Origin: Methyloligella sp.
Lineage (GTDB): Bacteria; Pseudomonadota; Alphaproteobacteria; Rhizobiales; HXMU1428-3
DNA: 64,000 nt
Assembly: GCA_021604645.1 (NCBI GenBank)
Contig: BQJJ01000008.1
Coordinates: 1-64,000, forward strand
Direction of reading: 5' to 3'
In this document: positions 26,170 to 35,418 of the stretch, piece by piece
How the letters are laid out: each line of letters starts with the position of its first letter
Numbering within the stretch: the first letter of the stretch is position 1
Notes under the pieces: model-generated
Databases searched by the model: none
Seen by the model: only the letters and a program-made list of their open reading frames with translations
Told to the model about the DNA's origin: nothing
Made by a program: the position numbers and the translations under genes

Positions 26170-27804
26170 TCAAACCTTATCTTCTTCAGGTTTCTTAGCG
26201 GCCTCTTCACCAAACTTTTCAGCAATATATCCTTGGAAATATTCATCAAGCATCGGAAAGCCTCTGGCAAACCGTTTGAAGTCATCTCGAGCAACCCACA
26301 AACAAATTGAGTTTTCAGTTGCTCTCACCTTTCCTGTCCGCTTATCACGCCCTAAAATAATCCTCTCTCCAAAATGCTGGCCAGGTCCATACGTCCGCTG
26401 AATATGTTTACCCGTTTCAGTATCTTTGAAATCAAGCTCAAACTTTCCTTCCATCACCGTATAGAACCCATCAGCGATCATGCCACGATCAAAAACCACA
26501 TCCCCTTTTCTAAAGTGAACATATTTTGTCGCAGCTCTCTTTGGCGGCTCAATCAGAGAAATATTTCGCGGCACAAAAGAATGCAGCATCCAATTCAATA
26601 GAACACGCATTTTCGTCACGAACCCAGGCAAGAAGGAGAGATAAAAAGACCGCCACAGCAACCAGGCCATAAAGCCTTTTAATTTAATACCATTTACTTC
26701 AGCAACAGCCTTCGAGGCACCAAGTGACGCCATCGAGCCCTGGCTCACATAAGCAAATTCTTTCAGCTCCCAGCCATGCAGCACACGGCGAATATTCAAA
26801 CCCAATTGCTTACCTTCGCGCACAGCAAACTGAGCCGTTGGTGGTGCAAAATCATGCCGCTCTGATGGATTATCGGTCAAGGGAATAAGCGCAGCATCAC
26901 CCAGCGCCCAAACATCATCTTTACCAGGCACACGCATACAACGATCAACTTTAATTTTACCCCACTGCATCTCAAGCCCAAGCTTCTCAACCAATGGGTT
27001 CGGTCCAGTGCCAATTGTCGCAACAACTGTTTTCGTCGGTATGATATCGCCGGTTGATAACTCAGCACTCGTCGCCGTCGCTGAATTCACCCCTACATTG
27101 GTTAAAACTTCAATACCATTTTTCTCAAGTTGTTTTTGCGCATATTCACCTAATGACGCCGGAAGCTCCAACAAAATACGATCAGCAAATTCAATCAATT
27201 TCACTTCTATCTCATCCGGAGAAATATTTGGAAAGTATTTCAGAGACTTATCAATCAAATGCTTAATTTCACCAACGGTCTCAACACCAGAAAAGCCTGC
27301 ACCAACAACAAGGAAGGTCAAAAGACGTTTCTTAATTTCAGGCACTTGCGCCACATCAGCATGTTCAAGACAACGAATAACATGATTACGCAAAGTGAAT
27401 GCATCACCCATATATTTCATGGTAAGCGCATGCTCGGTCATACCAGGAAAACGAGAAAGGTCAGCAGTTTGTCCCATCGCCAAAACCAACTGATCATACT
27501 CAACTTCAACCGGCATTCTGCGCGTTCCCTGCAGAACAGTGATTATCTTCTGCTCAAAATCAACATTAATGACCTCAGCTAGGCGAACCTGTACATTTTT
27601 AAGCAATAATCGAAGAGACGTAATCGCATCAGATGAGTTAATCCCACCCCCCGCAACTTCAGGAAGCAGCGGCTGAAAGACAAAATAATTATCTTTATTA
27701 ATCAACTCAATATCGGCATCCTTGCCCATTTTACGTCTGAGTTCTTTGGCAGCAAACACACCTGCAAAACCGCCGCCAATAATAACTATTTTCTTCTTCG
27801 CCAT
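26170..27804 (-). CDS. NDH-2-type NADH:quinone oxidoreductase fused to a cyclic-nucleotide-binding domain
   Basis: This 544-residue fusion has residues ~1-415 as a type II NADH dehydrogenase: FAD fold KIVIIGGGFAGVFAAKEL, quinone-side FQPLLPEVAGG, NAD fold LTFLVVGAGFSGVETVGEI and VWALGDAALIPL. A hydrophobic patch (WLLWRSFYLSFLPGFVTKM) fits membrane attachment. Residues ~425-530 form a cNMP-binding domain (VHFRKGDVVFDRGMIADGFY, then GPGQHFGERIILGRDKRTGKVRA). NDH-2 moves electrons from NADH to quinone without pumping protons. The extra domain suggests control by a cyclic nucleotide or a related ligand, but ligand binding is not shown; the PBC segment GERIILGRDKR lacks the classical RAAT/S phosphate motif. 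Confidence 0.9.
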   Translation of the reverse strand: MAKKKIVIIGGGFAGVFAAKELRRKMGKDADIELINKDNYFVFQPLLPEVAGGGINSSDAITSLRLLLKNVQVRLAEVINVDFEQKIITVLQGTRRMPVEVEYDQLVLAMGQTADLSRFPGMTEHALTMKYMGDAFTLRNHVIRCLEHADVAQVPEIKKRLLTFLVVGAGFSGVETVGEIKHLIDKSLKYFPNISPDEIEVKLIEFADRILLELPASLGEYAQKQLEKNGIEVLTNVGVNSATATSAELSTGDIIPTKTVVATIGTGPNPLVEKLGLEMQWGKIKVDRCMRVPGKDDVWALGDAALIPLTDNPSERHDFAPPTAQFAVREGKQLGLNIRRVLHGWELKEFAYVSQGSMASLGASKAVAEVNGIKLKGFMAWLLWRSFYLSFLPGFVTKMRVLLNWMLHSFVPRNISLIEPPKRAATKYVHFRKGDVVFDRGMIADGFYTVMEGKFELDFKDTETGKHIQRTYGPGQHFGERIILGRDKRTGKVRATENSICLWVARDDFKRFARGFPMLDEYFQGYIAEKFGEEAAKKPEEDKV

Positions 27805-28135
27805 AAGTAAGCTTTCATATAATTAAAGGAATTCGACCACATCCATAAATGAGGAAACTATGTCGCTCATAAGTTATATTTATCACAACCTCAACACGAT
27901 AAAAATTCGCCTAACAAACAATAAAAGAGCAAGAAATTTGATCTAAAGAGGAATAAAAGTCAGATAAACACCATGAAATTAGCGGCAAAGACAAGTGATA
28001 TGGAAAACACACTAAGAAGTAAAGGCGCAAGAACAACTCAAAGAAGCAATGAAACAATAACCAGCGAAAAATATTGAAAGAAGGGAATTGCAGCCCCAGA
28101 TAAAGTCAGCTATGGTGGCGCCAATTCATTCAAAA
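27805..28135. other. Intergenic region, nothing recognised
   Basis: About 330 bp between the start of the NDH-2 fusion and tRNA-Arg. It must hold the promoters of both. A 33-codon frame from 27973 has no family features and no clear SD, so it is not called. Confidence 0.5.
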
Positions 28136-28209
<74 letters not shown>

Positions 28210-28212
<3 letters not shown>

Positions 28213-28283
28213 TTTCTTTTTTAGAAATGGTCGCCCCCTCATTTAAAAATTCGTTCGAACTATGTTCGATAAGATGCACCATT
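28210..28283. repeat. Copy A of an imperfect ~74-bp repeat, directly on the tRNA-Arg 3' end
   Basis: A hairpin (CCATTTCT/AGAAATGG) is followed by CCCCCTCATTTAAAAA and CGTTCG. Roughly 70% of positions match copy B at 29839. The hairpin arm includes the CCA of the tRNA and could also end tRNA transcription. Confidence 0.6.
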
Positions 28284-28789
28284 ATTTCCAACTCTCTCTG
28301 CTCTAACAATGTCATAACTTAGCTTCATCTGGCTCTATATCAACAGGATCATAGAACTACCTTTTTTCTGCCTTTAATAGCTAAAAAGATATTTATAGAA
28401 GCTATGAAGAGGGATCTTAAACCAAAGGTCTCCATCAACATGAGTTCATATATCTAAGCAGGAAACTAGAAAGAGCAACCACCACCAATCGCATTTAATA
28501 AACAGTCGTGATTGGCTTAACATCAATTCCTTTGCCTTAAACAATGGGTATGTACTTTGGAATTGAGATGTTGGTTTGCTTCAGGTGAAGCCTGTAAAGG
28601 TTAGCAATCAATCTAAACTTCTAATTAAGTGCACTCCACTCATATATACAAACATACCTAAATATATTTCTAAAAGTACTATAGATTATAGTATGTTTAA
28701 TCTGCATAATATAATTGTGCTCATGCTAAATATTACTAAAGCAAGTTTAAAAATAAATTATTATAAATATAATCAATCAGGAAAACTAA
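28284..28789. other. AT-rich region between tRNA-Arg and the outer-membrane protein gene
   Basis: Roughly 500 bp, increasingly AT-rich toward 28790. No tRNA, hairpin or gene with family features was seen; a 75-codon open frame at 28576 lacks SD and coding character. It presumably holds the promoter of the downstream gene. Confidence 0.5.
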
Positions 28790-29728
28790 ATGAGGAAAGT
28801 TAGTATTATTTTATTCTTGAGTTTAGGGCTCCTCTCAATTGGTTTAAATTCTTCTAAAACAAACGCTGCTGAAGCTGGGGTCAGTTTTTATGTTCCTGGT
28901 TTATATGGTGATATTGCTGTTGCAATCCCCCCTTCACCTGGAAACTATATGTTATCCACTTCCCTTCATTACCGCTCTATGACTTTAAGTCCGAGTTTGC
29001 CAAATCAGATTGACGAAAATATTAGAGCTGAAACTTTTGCTGAGTTAATTCGAGCTTTTTGGGTTCCGAAAGAAACTGTTTTGGGTGCGCAAGTACTAAT
29101 GGGTTTGAGAGTTATAGCATTAGATGTAAATGTCGAGGCCGATATAAATACCCCTCTTGGGTTACTTAAAATAAAGGATAGAAATTCTGGTTTTGGAGAT
29201 TTTTCAATTATACCGTTGTCACTTTATTGGCAATTTGGAGATTTGTATATCAATCTATATGAAGTTATCAGTATTCCTGTTGGTCAGTTTGATAAAAACC
29301 GATTTGCTAATGTTGCTTTAAATCATTGGGTGTTTGACACAGTATTGGGTATAACTTGGCTGGACCAGAAAACGGGAATAGAACTTTCATTAACGCCTGG
29401 TCTTATTTATAATACAGTCAACAAAGATACAAATTACCAAACCGGCATTGAATTTCATATGGATGTTATGCTCAATTGGCACATTTCTTCATCACTATCT
29501 ATTGGCCTTCACGGATCAGTATATAATCAGCTTACAGGGGATAAGGGCGGACATCCGTCTCTTGGCTCTTTCAAAGGACGATCCTACTCGATAGGCCCTT
29601 CAATGACTTACTACGATAAATCTTCAGATCCAAATTATTTAGTATCACTTAAGTGGTTGCATGAATTCAATTCAAAAAACAAAGCAGAAGGTGATCTAAC
29701 TTTACTTACAATGGGTATTAAATTCTAA
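28790..29728 (+). CDS. Outer-membrane transporter-like protein, SphA/phenol MetA-pathway family
   Basis: A 312-residue protein with a signal peptide (~1-27, ending KTNAAEAG) and a beta-barrel pattern: GNYMLSTSLHYRSM, SGFGDFSIIPLSLYWQFG, NLYEVISIPVGQFDKN, WVFDTVLGITWLD, GIELSLTPGLIYNTVNKD, SIGPSMTYY and a C-terminal strand ending in Phe. This matches the SphA-like family often seen with aromatic or alkane catabolism, where it is thought to help hydrophobic substrates cross the outer membrane. No catabolic genes are adjacent. Its T-rich codon use (GTT, TTT, GGT) differs from the flanking C/A-rich genes, and it lies next to tRNA-Arg between repeat copies, so recent acquisition is likely. Confidence 0.78.
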   Translation: MRKVSIILFLSLGLLSIGLNSSKTNAAEAGVSFYVPGLYGDIAVAIPPSPGNYMLSTSLHYRSMTLSPSLPNQIDENIRAETFAELIRAFWVPKETVLGAQVLMGLRVIALDVNVEADINTPLGLLKIKDRNSGFGDFSIIPLSLYWQFGDLYINLYEVISIPVGQFDKNRFANVALNHWVFDTVLGITWLDQKTGIELSLTPGLIYNTVNKDTNYQTGIEFHMDVMLNWHISSSLSIGLHGSVYNQLTGDKGGHPSLGSFKGRSYSIGPSMTYYDKSSDPNYLVSLKWLHEFNSKNKAEGDLTLLTMGIKF

Positions 29729-29838
29729 CCTAGATTAATTAGCTATCATATTCATATTTTGAATGAGTAAGTTATTGATACAAAATGCAAAGGTTAATCT
29801 TTAGCGTATATAAATGATCCAAACTCGTACCAAGCTAT

Positions 29839-29915
29839 CCATTACTTTTTCATAAATGGATAGCCCCTTCATTTAAAAAACCCGTTCGGATTTTATACTA
29901 TGAAGGTGCGCAATT
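29839..29915. repeat. Copy B of the imperfect repeat after the outer-membrane protein gene
   Basis: CTATCCATT/AATGGATAG hairpin followed by GCCCCTTCATTTAAAAA and CCGTTCG; the remainder aligns with copy A through GAAGGTGCGCAATT. It lies 1.63 kb downstream of copy A in the same orientation and may terminate the preceding gene. Confidence 0.6.
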
Positions 29916-30030
29916 CCTTAGTAATCGGCGTTACTTCCAAGCTCGACCTTGCTCCGTCTTTATAATTCCGACATACTTTCTATAAAACAAACACTCACCA
30001 ATTAATGTTACGGAACAATAGAGACCCTAC

Positions 30031-31401
30031 ATGCTCAATGAAACCAAGACACTCTCAGCAAACATCGCAAACCTCACAAACTTCATTGATCAAAATATAC
30101 TCACAAAATCAATGGCGATTGAACTATTCATCATCGCCATAGCACTCCTAATTGGCTGGCTTTCATCCCATTTCTTATTCACATCAGCTGAAAAAGCTCT
30201 AAAGAAAGAAAAGCATAAAAACCTAACCAATAAGTTCAGCAAATATCACAAACAAATTAGTGAAATTAGCGCTGTTCTCTGGCCACTCGCCTCAGGTATA
30301 ATCTTATGGACCATTCATAAAACATTACCAACTTATGACATCTACATACTTGGTATCCTAAGCAAAGCCATCCCCCTTGAAGCTGTAAGAATATCCGCCA
30401 TACTATTACTCTCATGGGCCTTAATCCGCTTTGCCTCGATTTTTATTAAATCCCCTGAGCTTTCTCGCACTTTTGAGTTTGTAACCTGGGGCACAGCTGC
30501 GCTTGCCATCCTTGGTTGGTTATTCCCCCTCATCAACACACTTGATACAGTTGGCATTCACACAGGCAACACGAACATTTCAATTTGGCGTATATTCCAG
30601 GTTATATTTTTACTCGGCCTATTTTTCTGGTTAGCCACCGTGGCATCAAATTTTATCAGAAAGCAATTGCAAGTCAGCACCTCCATTGCCCCTTCATTAC
30701 GTGTACTATTTAGCAAAATATCATCCTTCATTCTTTATACAGCCGCCATCATCTTCGCCCTCAATACAGTCGGAATTGATTTAACCGCCTTTGCAGTATT
30801 TACCGGCGCACTAGGCGTAGGCCTCGGTTTTGGTTTGCAGAAAATCATCTCAAACTTCATCTCAGGCATCATTCTATTATTAGATAAATCCTTAAAACCC
30901 GGTGATGTAATCGAAGTTGAAACTGGAAATGGGATTACTTATGGCTGGGTTGAAAAATTAGGCCTGCGCTACACTTCTGTCACCACAAGAGATGGCACAG
31001 AAACTCTAATCCCCAATGAGACATTCATAACAAACCCTGTAACAAACTGGTCGTTTTCAAACTCAAAAGTCCGGCGTAAAATGCCCATAGGCGTTGCCTA
31101 TAATACAGATGTCGAAAAAGCCATGGAATTATGTATCGAAGCCGCTTGTTCAGTAGACCGTGTCATAGATAACCCAACCCCTGTCTGCCAATTACGCGGC
31201 TTTGGAGACAGCTCCGTCAATCTAGAAGTACGCTTTTGGATTGGAGATCCCCAAAATGGGGTGAAGAATGTTGAAAGCCAGGTTAATGTAAAAATTTGGA
31301 AATTATTCCAAGAACACAATATTGAAATTCCATTCCCTCAAAGAGATGTCAACCTACGCTCAGTCGACGGCACCCCACTCGAGATAAGAACAAAAGAATA
31401 A
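30031..31401 (+). CDS. MscS-family mechanosensitive channel
   Basis: A 456-residue membrane protein with several N-terminal spans (~27-250) and the MscS pore/beta domain at ~245-345: the Gly/Ala-rich TM3 FAVFTGALGVGLGFGLQKI, then NFISGIILLLDKSLKPGDVI and the beta-domain LRYTSVTTRDGTETLIPNE with NPVTNWSFSN. It releases solutes on hypo-osmotic shock. It is longer than E. coli MscS (286 aa) because of extra N-terminal helices, like YbdG/YnaI-class members. Monocistronic. Confidence 0.94.
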   Translation: MLNETKTLSANIANLTNFIDQNILTKSMAIELFIIAIALLIGWLSSHFLFTSAEKALKKEKHKNLTNKFSKYHKQISEISAVLWPLASGIILWTIHKTLPTYDIYILGILSKAIPLEAVRISAILLLSWALIRFASIFIKSPELSRTFEFVTWGTAALAILGWLFPLINTLDTVGIHTGNTNISIWRIFQVIFLLGLFFWLATVASNFIRKQLQVSTSIAPSLRVLFSKISSFILYTAAIIFALNTVGIDLTAFAVFTGALGVGLGFGLQKIISNFISGIILLLDKSLKPGDVIEVETGNGITYGWVEKLGLRYTSVTTRDGTETLIPNETFITNPVTNWSFSNSKVRRKMPIGVAYNTDVEKAMELCIEAACSVDRVIDNPTPVCQLRGFGDSSVNLEVRFWIGDPQNGVKNVESQVNVKIWKLFQEHNIEIPFPQRDVNLRSVDGTPLEIRTKE

Positions 31402-31415
31402 AACTATTAAAAATA

Positions 31416-32072
31416 CTAACTCAAAGGCACAGCACATTCGTGCATGAATTTAACAGCCGAAACGTCAAAACCGCTAAAACGGGGGTTACTCAACACAAGT
31501 TTGCTATTTGCATCTTCAATCTTCACCCATCGAAATTCTTCTATAGGAACCCCTCGCGGGTTAACAATCCCATCAAGCTCAAGCGCCAAGAAGTTATCAT
31601 CTTTAGAAACCGTTTTTCGAGAAGCAACCTTGTACCACGGCCCTTTGCCTTTTTCGTCATCAGTCACATAGACATTAAAGGTCTCATTCCAATTAATGTC
31701 AGAACGAGGTTCATGGACAATAATGTCAGGTCCCTTACCATTACGAAAACATTTATGCGGGCCTACAACCACATACCCTTCATGGCCCAATGTCAAAGAG
31801 CCTTCTAAAGTCGATTTTGGACAACCAAGAACCCGACGCGAGGGATTCACCAATCGTGACATATGCAAGCTCTTAGGTTCTCTATATCTTTTGCCAAAAT
31901 CCATTGACAAAGGCCCTTTTAATTTGACCCAATATCCAGCAACAAAATCATGCAATAAACTGGCATATACCCCATTCTTATCAGAGTACTCAATCTGACA
32001 AGCCGCTTGCGCTGTATGAGTAACATTTAGGCTAAGCGCGAAAAATAAAAACAAAACTATAAAACTTCGCAT
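31416..32072 (-). CDS. Secreted beta-sandwich protein of unknown function
   Basis: A 218-residue exported protein. ATG at 32072 is fixed by a perfect AGGAGG seven bases upstream; it opens with a signal peptide (~1-24, cut near AQAACQ). The body follows a cell-surface beta-sandwich pattern: SLTLGHEGYVVV, GKGPDIIVHE, then FNVYVTDDEKGKGPWYKVAS, FRWVKIEDANSKL and SGFDVSAVKFMHEC, resembling the GPGPDIVVFE-type domain of PEP-CTERM-associated surface proteins. Several Cys residues could form disulfides. Function unknown; it converges on the MscS gene. Confidence 0.72.
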   Translation of the reverse strand: MRSFIVLFLFFALSLNVTHTAQAACQIEYSDKNGVYASLLHDFVAGYWVKLKGPLSMDFGKRYREPKSLHMSRLVNPSRRVLGCPKSTLEGSLTLGHEGYVVVGPHKCFRNGKGPDIIVHEPRSDINWNETFNVYVTDDEKGKGPWYKVASRKTVSKDDNFLALELDGIVNPRGVPIEEFRWVKIEDANSKLVLSNPRFSGFDVSAVKFMHECAVPLS

Positions 32073-32288
32073 ATCAAAACCTCCTATCAAAAGCTGTAAA
32101 TCCCAGATAGCCAATATAGCTCAAAATAAAAATTTCTGAGTGTAAGTAAATCTTACATTTGAGAGAGGTGATAATTCAAAAAAAGATTAAACAAAAAGAT
32201 AGGGCTCTATAAATAAAAAAGGTCAGCAATGAAAACCAAAAGGACCCTCTATTGCTAACCTTTAAATTTTACAAATTAAAACTAGTTT

Positions 32289-32798
32289 TTAGAAATGCTC
32301 AATTGAGAAAATATGCTGTTCATCTTTCAAAGGTGCATGACATTCAGCGCATTTAGCTAAATCTTTTTTAGCAGGCGATCCATCTGGTTTGAAAGTTGCG
32401 AAATCCCAATCACCATTATTCAGGTCACCCTTCCATTTTTTACCAGCACCCTTAATTTTTTCCATTACGGCAACAAGTGCGAATTTTCCTTCAAGACGGC
32501 GTCCAAGCGTGCTCTCAATAACATCACCATCTTTATCTTTTTTCGCTTTATAAACTTCTGCTGTTATCACAGACCCATAAGGAAATTTACCGTCTTTTTT
32601 CATACCCTTAACAGCAATATCATTCGCATAAATACGAATGGTCTGACCATCATTGGGAGATTGGCGGTCTCCAGTAAAGTATAAAGTGTGTGACTTATAG
32701 TCCTTTGGAAATTGTATTTCGGTTTTTTTATCGTCTGCCATCGCCCCAGTTAGACCAAGAGCAAATGTCATACATAGTAAAACAAGTATCCGTTTCAT
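32289..32798 (-). CDS. Periplasmic cytochrome P460 family protein
   Basis: A 169-residue protein with a signal peptide (~1-21), a P460-type beta domain (PKDYKSHTLYFTGDRQ, then RIYANDIAVKG, KDGKFPYGSVITAEVYKAK) and the heme-binding CAECH near the C-terminus (~150-154). Cytochromes P460 and related c'-beta proteins have a c-type heme, sometimes cross-linked by Lys or another residue, and act on hydroxylamine or bind NO. Here the function could be NO or nitrogen-oxide handling, but that is inference. SD GGAGAAG supports the ATG. It is transcribed divergently from a Cys-rich regulator. Confidence 0.87.
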   Translation of the reverse strand: MKRILVLLCMTFALGLTGAMADDKKTEIQFPKDYKSHTLYFTGDRQSPNDGQTIRIYANDIAVKGMKKDGKFPYGSVITAEVYKAKKDKDGDVIESTLGRRLEGKFALVAVMEKIKGAGKKWKGDLNNGDWDFATFKPDGSPAKKDLAKCAECHAPLKDEQHIFSIEHF

Positions 32799-32876
32799 TA
32801 ATGACTTCTCCGTTGATTATCTCATATGCTTCTATTAGGTTATTCTTATTATGAGAGACATAATAACCTCAAAAAA

Positions 32877-32906
32877 CAATAATGACAATAATTATTGTTA
32901 TTATTG
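32877..32906. promoter_or_regulatory. 30-bp near-perfect palindrome between P460 and its divergent regulator
   Basis: The left half CAATAATGACAATAA and right half TTATTGTTATTATTG differ from perfect dyad symmetry at one position. It lies 78 bp upstream of the P460 start and 67 bp upstream of the regulator start, where a shared operator is expected. Confidence 0.65.
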
Positions 32907-32972
32907 ACCTTTAGTCTAGATTTTTGTATACTTAAGCCACACAAACAAAAAAGACGGATACCGAATAAGTCT

Positions 32973-33587
32973 ATGACAACGAAAGATAAAATTCTGAAAA
33001 CTCTCCGCGAGTCTCCAAAAACAATTTCAGAATTAGCAAATGGTTTTGGCTTAGCAAGAACTGCAATCACCACTCAGCTCGATCGATTAGTATCTGAAGG
33101 CTTGATTGAAAAAGGGATAATGCGTCCTAGCAATGGAGCCGGGAAACCAGCTCAAGAATATAAAACAGTGAGCGGAACAGAAGACGTCGGCTCATCAGCA
33201 TATCTTCCTTTTGTAAAAACTCTCTTAGAACATTTACCCGATCATTTAGACCAAAAAGAACGCCGGAAGTTACTCGAAGTTGTCGGCAAAGACATGGCTG
33301 AAAAATCAGGTTTAAATGGCTATGAAGAAAACAATAAATCACTAGTAAAAAAAATCGAAGACGCTATCGAGATCGTTAATGACCTGGGTGCCACAGCTGA
33401 ACTAATAGACGGTGAAAAAGAAATCATTGTTCGTAACATTACCTGTCCGCTTGCAAGTGCTGTTAGAAGTGAGCCCTGCGTCTGCGACGCGGTTGCCGCA
33501 TTTTTTCAAGAAGCTACAGGCTCGAAAACCCAAGCTGCTTGTGAAAGAGGCGAAAATCTAGTCTGCCGATACATCATAAAAAAATAG
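32973..33587 (+). CDS. HTH regulator with SufR-like cysteine cluster
   Basis: This 204-residue protein has an N-terminal winged HTH (~1-65; TISELANGFGLARTAITTQL, GLIEKG, GAGKPAQEYKTV) of the DeoR/ArsR-like class. The C-terminal part has Cys at about 158, 169, 171, 190 and 198, in the arrangement ITCPLASAV...EPCVCDAV...AACERGENLVCRY, which resembles the Fe-S ligand region of SufR-type repressors. Such proteins sense iron, oxygen or NO through the cluster. The gene is divergent from cytochrome P460 across a palindrome, so it probably controls P460. ATG at 32973 is used; upstream in-frame residues from 32895 have no HTH character. Confidence 0.82.
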   Translation: MTTKDKILKTLRESPKTISELANGFGLARTAITTQLDRLVSEGLIEKGIMRPSNGAGKPAQEYKTVSGTEDVGSSAYLPFVKTLLEHLPDHLDQKERRKLLEVVGKDMAEKSGLNGYEENNKSLVKKIEDAIEIVNDLGATAELIDGEKEIIVRNITCPLASAVRSEPCVCDAVAAFFQEATGSKTQAACERGENLVCRYIIKK

Positions 33588-33713
33588 GGTTATAGGTTTT
33601 TCTGCTCTGCAGCATTTGCATAGCACCTTTGCACTTCACCGGGGTACTCAAATTCAATAAAAATGCTTAACTGAATAGCAGATGATAATTCATGTTCAAG
33701 AAGGAGAATGATC

Positions 33714-33965
33714 ATGGCTATTCAAGCAAACCCTCAAATGCACCACAATGTTGGCGGCTTCAAAGGTAATTTCGGTTCGAAAAACACATTTTTCACCACT
33801 TTAATTGAAAAAATCACGGCAACATTCTCCAGCTTTAAAAAGTCGGTCCAGGCCACTAAAGACTTTAACGAGCTAAACCAATTGTCAGACCGTGAACTAC
33901 GAGATCTAGGCATTTATCGTGGTGACATTGCTTATATCGTGAACAACCAAAACCACACGAAATAA
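33714..33965 (+). CDS. DUF1127 small protein
   Basis: An 83-residue protein whose C-terminal half is a DUF1127 arginine-type helix pair (TKDFNELNQLSDRELRDLGI, then YRGDIAYIVN). In alphaproteobacteria such mini-proteins affect phosphate, carbon or RNA metabolism and can bind RNA. ATG at 33714 is chosen over the ATG at 33708 because AAGGAG (33701-33706) is seven bases away from it but only one from the other. A strong terminator follows. The N-terminal half is unusually long and polar for the family. Confidence 0.9.
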   Translation: MAIQANPQMHHNVGGFKGNFGSKNTFFTTLIEKITATFSSFKKSVQATKDFNELNQLSDRELRDLGIYRGDIAYIVNNQNHTK

Positions 33966-34016
33966 ATTTGAAATAAGTAAGTCTTCTTTTTTGTTATTTA
34001 TTTTTCTACTACTTTT

Positions 34017-34050
34017 AAGGCGCGTCATTTTAATGGGGCGCCTTCTTTGT
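34017..34050 (+). terminator. Terminator of the DUF1127 gene
   Basis: AAGGCGC..CATT / AATG..GCGCCTT hairpin followed by CTTTGTTTT. Confidence 0.8.
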
Positions 34051-34115
34051 TTTAGCTTTGCCATAAAACTCAAAAAAAAATATGATGGAGAGAAATAAAA
34101 AGGAAACTAACAAAA

Positions 34116-35297
34116 ATGCATGGCTCATTGACGGATCTTAACCAAGCAAAAAACATCATAACAAAAATATGGTACGAGGCTGTCAATGAAGTCAAAGGCG
34201 AAAGAGCTGTTGAAAAAGTTCTGCAAGATAATGATCTTCCAAAACCAGATCAAATTATCTCAATCGGCAAAGCTGCTTCATCCATGTTTAAAGCAGCTTT
34301 TCATCATTACCTTAAAGATGAAAAAGAGCCTGAAAATATTAACGGCCTAGTCATCACAAAATATGACCACTCTGAAGCACTTCCCTCACATATAAAACAC
34401 TCAAACATAAAACAATGGGAGAGCAGTCATCCAATCCCTGATCAAAACTCTCTCCTGGCCGGTAAAGATGCCTTAGAAAATATAAGTATGATGCCACCTG
34501 CGTCAAAACTGCTCCTTCTTATTTCGGGCGGCGCCTCGTCTCTCGCAGAAGTATTAAGCGAAAATGTGAGCATAGAAGGTCTACTCTCATTAAACTCAGA
34601 TCTATTAAAATCTGGCGCCGATATTGAAAAGATCAATACAAAGAGAAAGCTCATTTCAAAAATAAAGGGCGGCAAACTCTTAAGCCATTTTAAGGGTAAG
34701 CATGCCACCACAATTGCAATTTCCGATGTACCAAATGGGAATTTAGAAGTGCTGGGTAGCGGAATTGGAAGCGGCGCTCTCATCAACAAAAAAACAACGA
34801 CTTTTAATGCCTATCTGGCTGCCACTAACGAGACCGCAAGAAACAAAGCAGCAGAGTGCGCGAAAGAACTAGGCTTTGAAATCATTGAAAATTCTGAAAG
34901 CCTATATGATGATATCACCCCTCTTTCAAAAAACTTAAGTCACCGCCTAAAAACTGGGCCAAAAGGCATCTACATTTGGGGAGGGGAACCAACAGTCAAG
35001 CTCCCAGACAATCCCGGTGAAGGCGGGCGAAATCAGGCTCTTGGATTACTATTAGCCAAGCAAATAAAAGATGAAGAGAATATAGCAATCATCGTTGCAG
35101 GAACTGATGGCACAGACGGCCCCACAAACGCCGCCGGCGCGATAATTGATGGCTCAACCTTTCAAAGATCCAACGAGGCCGAAGAAGCAATAAAAGAGGC
35201 CAATGCCGGCCCTTACTTAAAGTCAATGGAGGCATTGTTCACATCTGGTCCAACCGGCACCAATGTTATGGACCTCATCATCGCAATTAAATTTTAA
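34116..35297 (+). CDS. Glycerate 2-kinase, MOFRL family
   Basis: A 393-residue DUF4147/MOFRL glycerate kinase that phosphorylates D-glycerate to 2-phosphoglycerate. Landmarks: SIGKAASSMFKAAF (~49-62), LISGGASSLAEVL (~135-147), TKRKLISKIKGGKL (~170-183), AISDVPNGNLEVLGSG (~202-217), GGEPTVKLPDNPGEGGRNQA (~288-307) and AGTDGTDGPTNAAGA (~328-342) with the terminal GPTGTNVMDL. Normal length. No glyoxylate or tartrate operon is adjacent; it could serve glycerate from serine or glycolate breakdown. Confidence 0.93.
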   Translation: MHGSLTDLNQAKNIITKIWYEAVNEVKGERAVEKVLQDNDLPKPDQIISIGKAASSMFKAAFHHYLKDEKEPENINGLVITKYDHSEALPSHIKHSNIKQWESSHPIPDQNSLLAGKDALENISMMPPASKLLLLISGGASSLAEVLSENVSIEGLLSLNSDLLKSGADIEKINTKRKLISKIKGGKLLSHFKGKHATTIAISDVPNGNLEVLGSGIGSGALINKKTTTFNAYLAATNETARNKAAECAKELGFEIIENSESLYDDITPLSKNLSHRLKTGPKGIYIWGGEPTVKLPDNPGEGGRNQALGLLLAKQIKDEENIAIIVAGTDGTDGPTNAAGAIIDGSTFQRSNEAEEAIKEANAGPYLKSMEALFTSGPTGTNVMDLIIAIKF

Positions 35298-35418
35298 ACA
35301 TCTCAAACAAAAAAAATGAAGCTATAAAACGGTCACTTTTTTTTGATCTTTTATCTCTACAAATTTTCATCACAATTTGCGAGCTTAGTCTTGTAAAGGA
35401 AAATAAAGGAACACCGCT

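Noticed and set aside
27973..28078. 33-codon frame from 27973
   Set aside because: Too short, no SD, no recognisable pattern.
28251..28258. GTTCGAAC in copy A as the T-loop of a second tRNA
   Set aside because: No acceptor, D- or anticodon stem can be drawn around it.
28576..28803. 75-codon plus-strand frame before the outer-membrane protein gene
   Set aside because: It has low-complexity AT-rich codons, no SD and no family features, and overlaps the start of the real gene.
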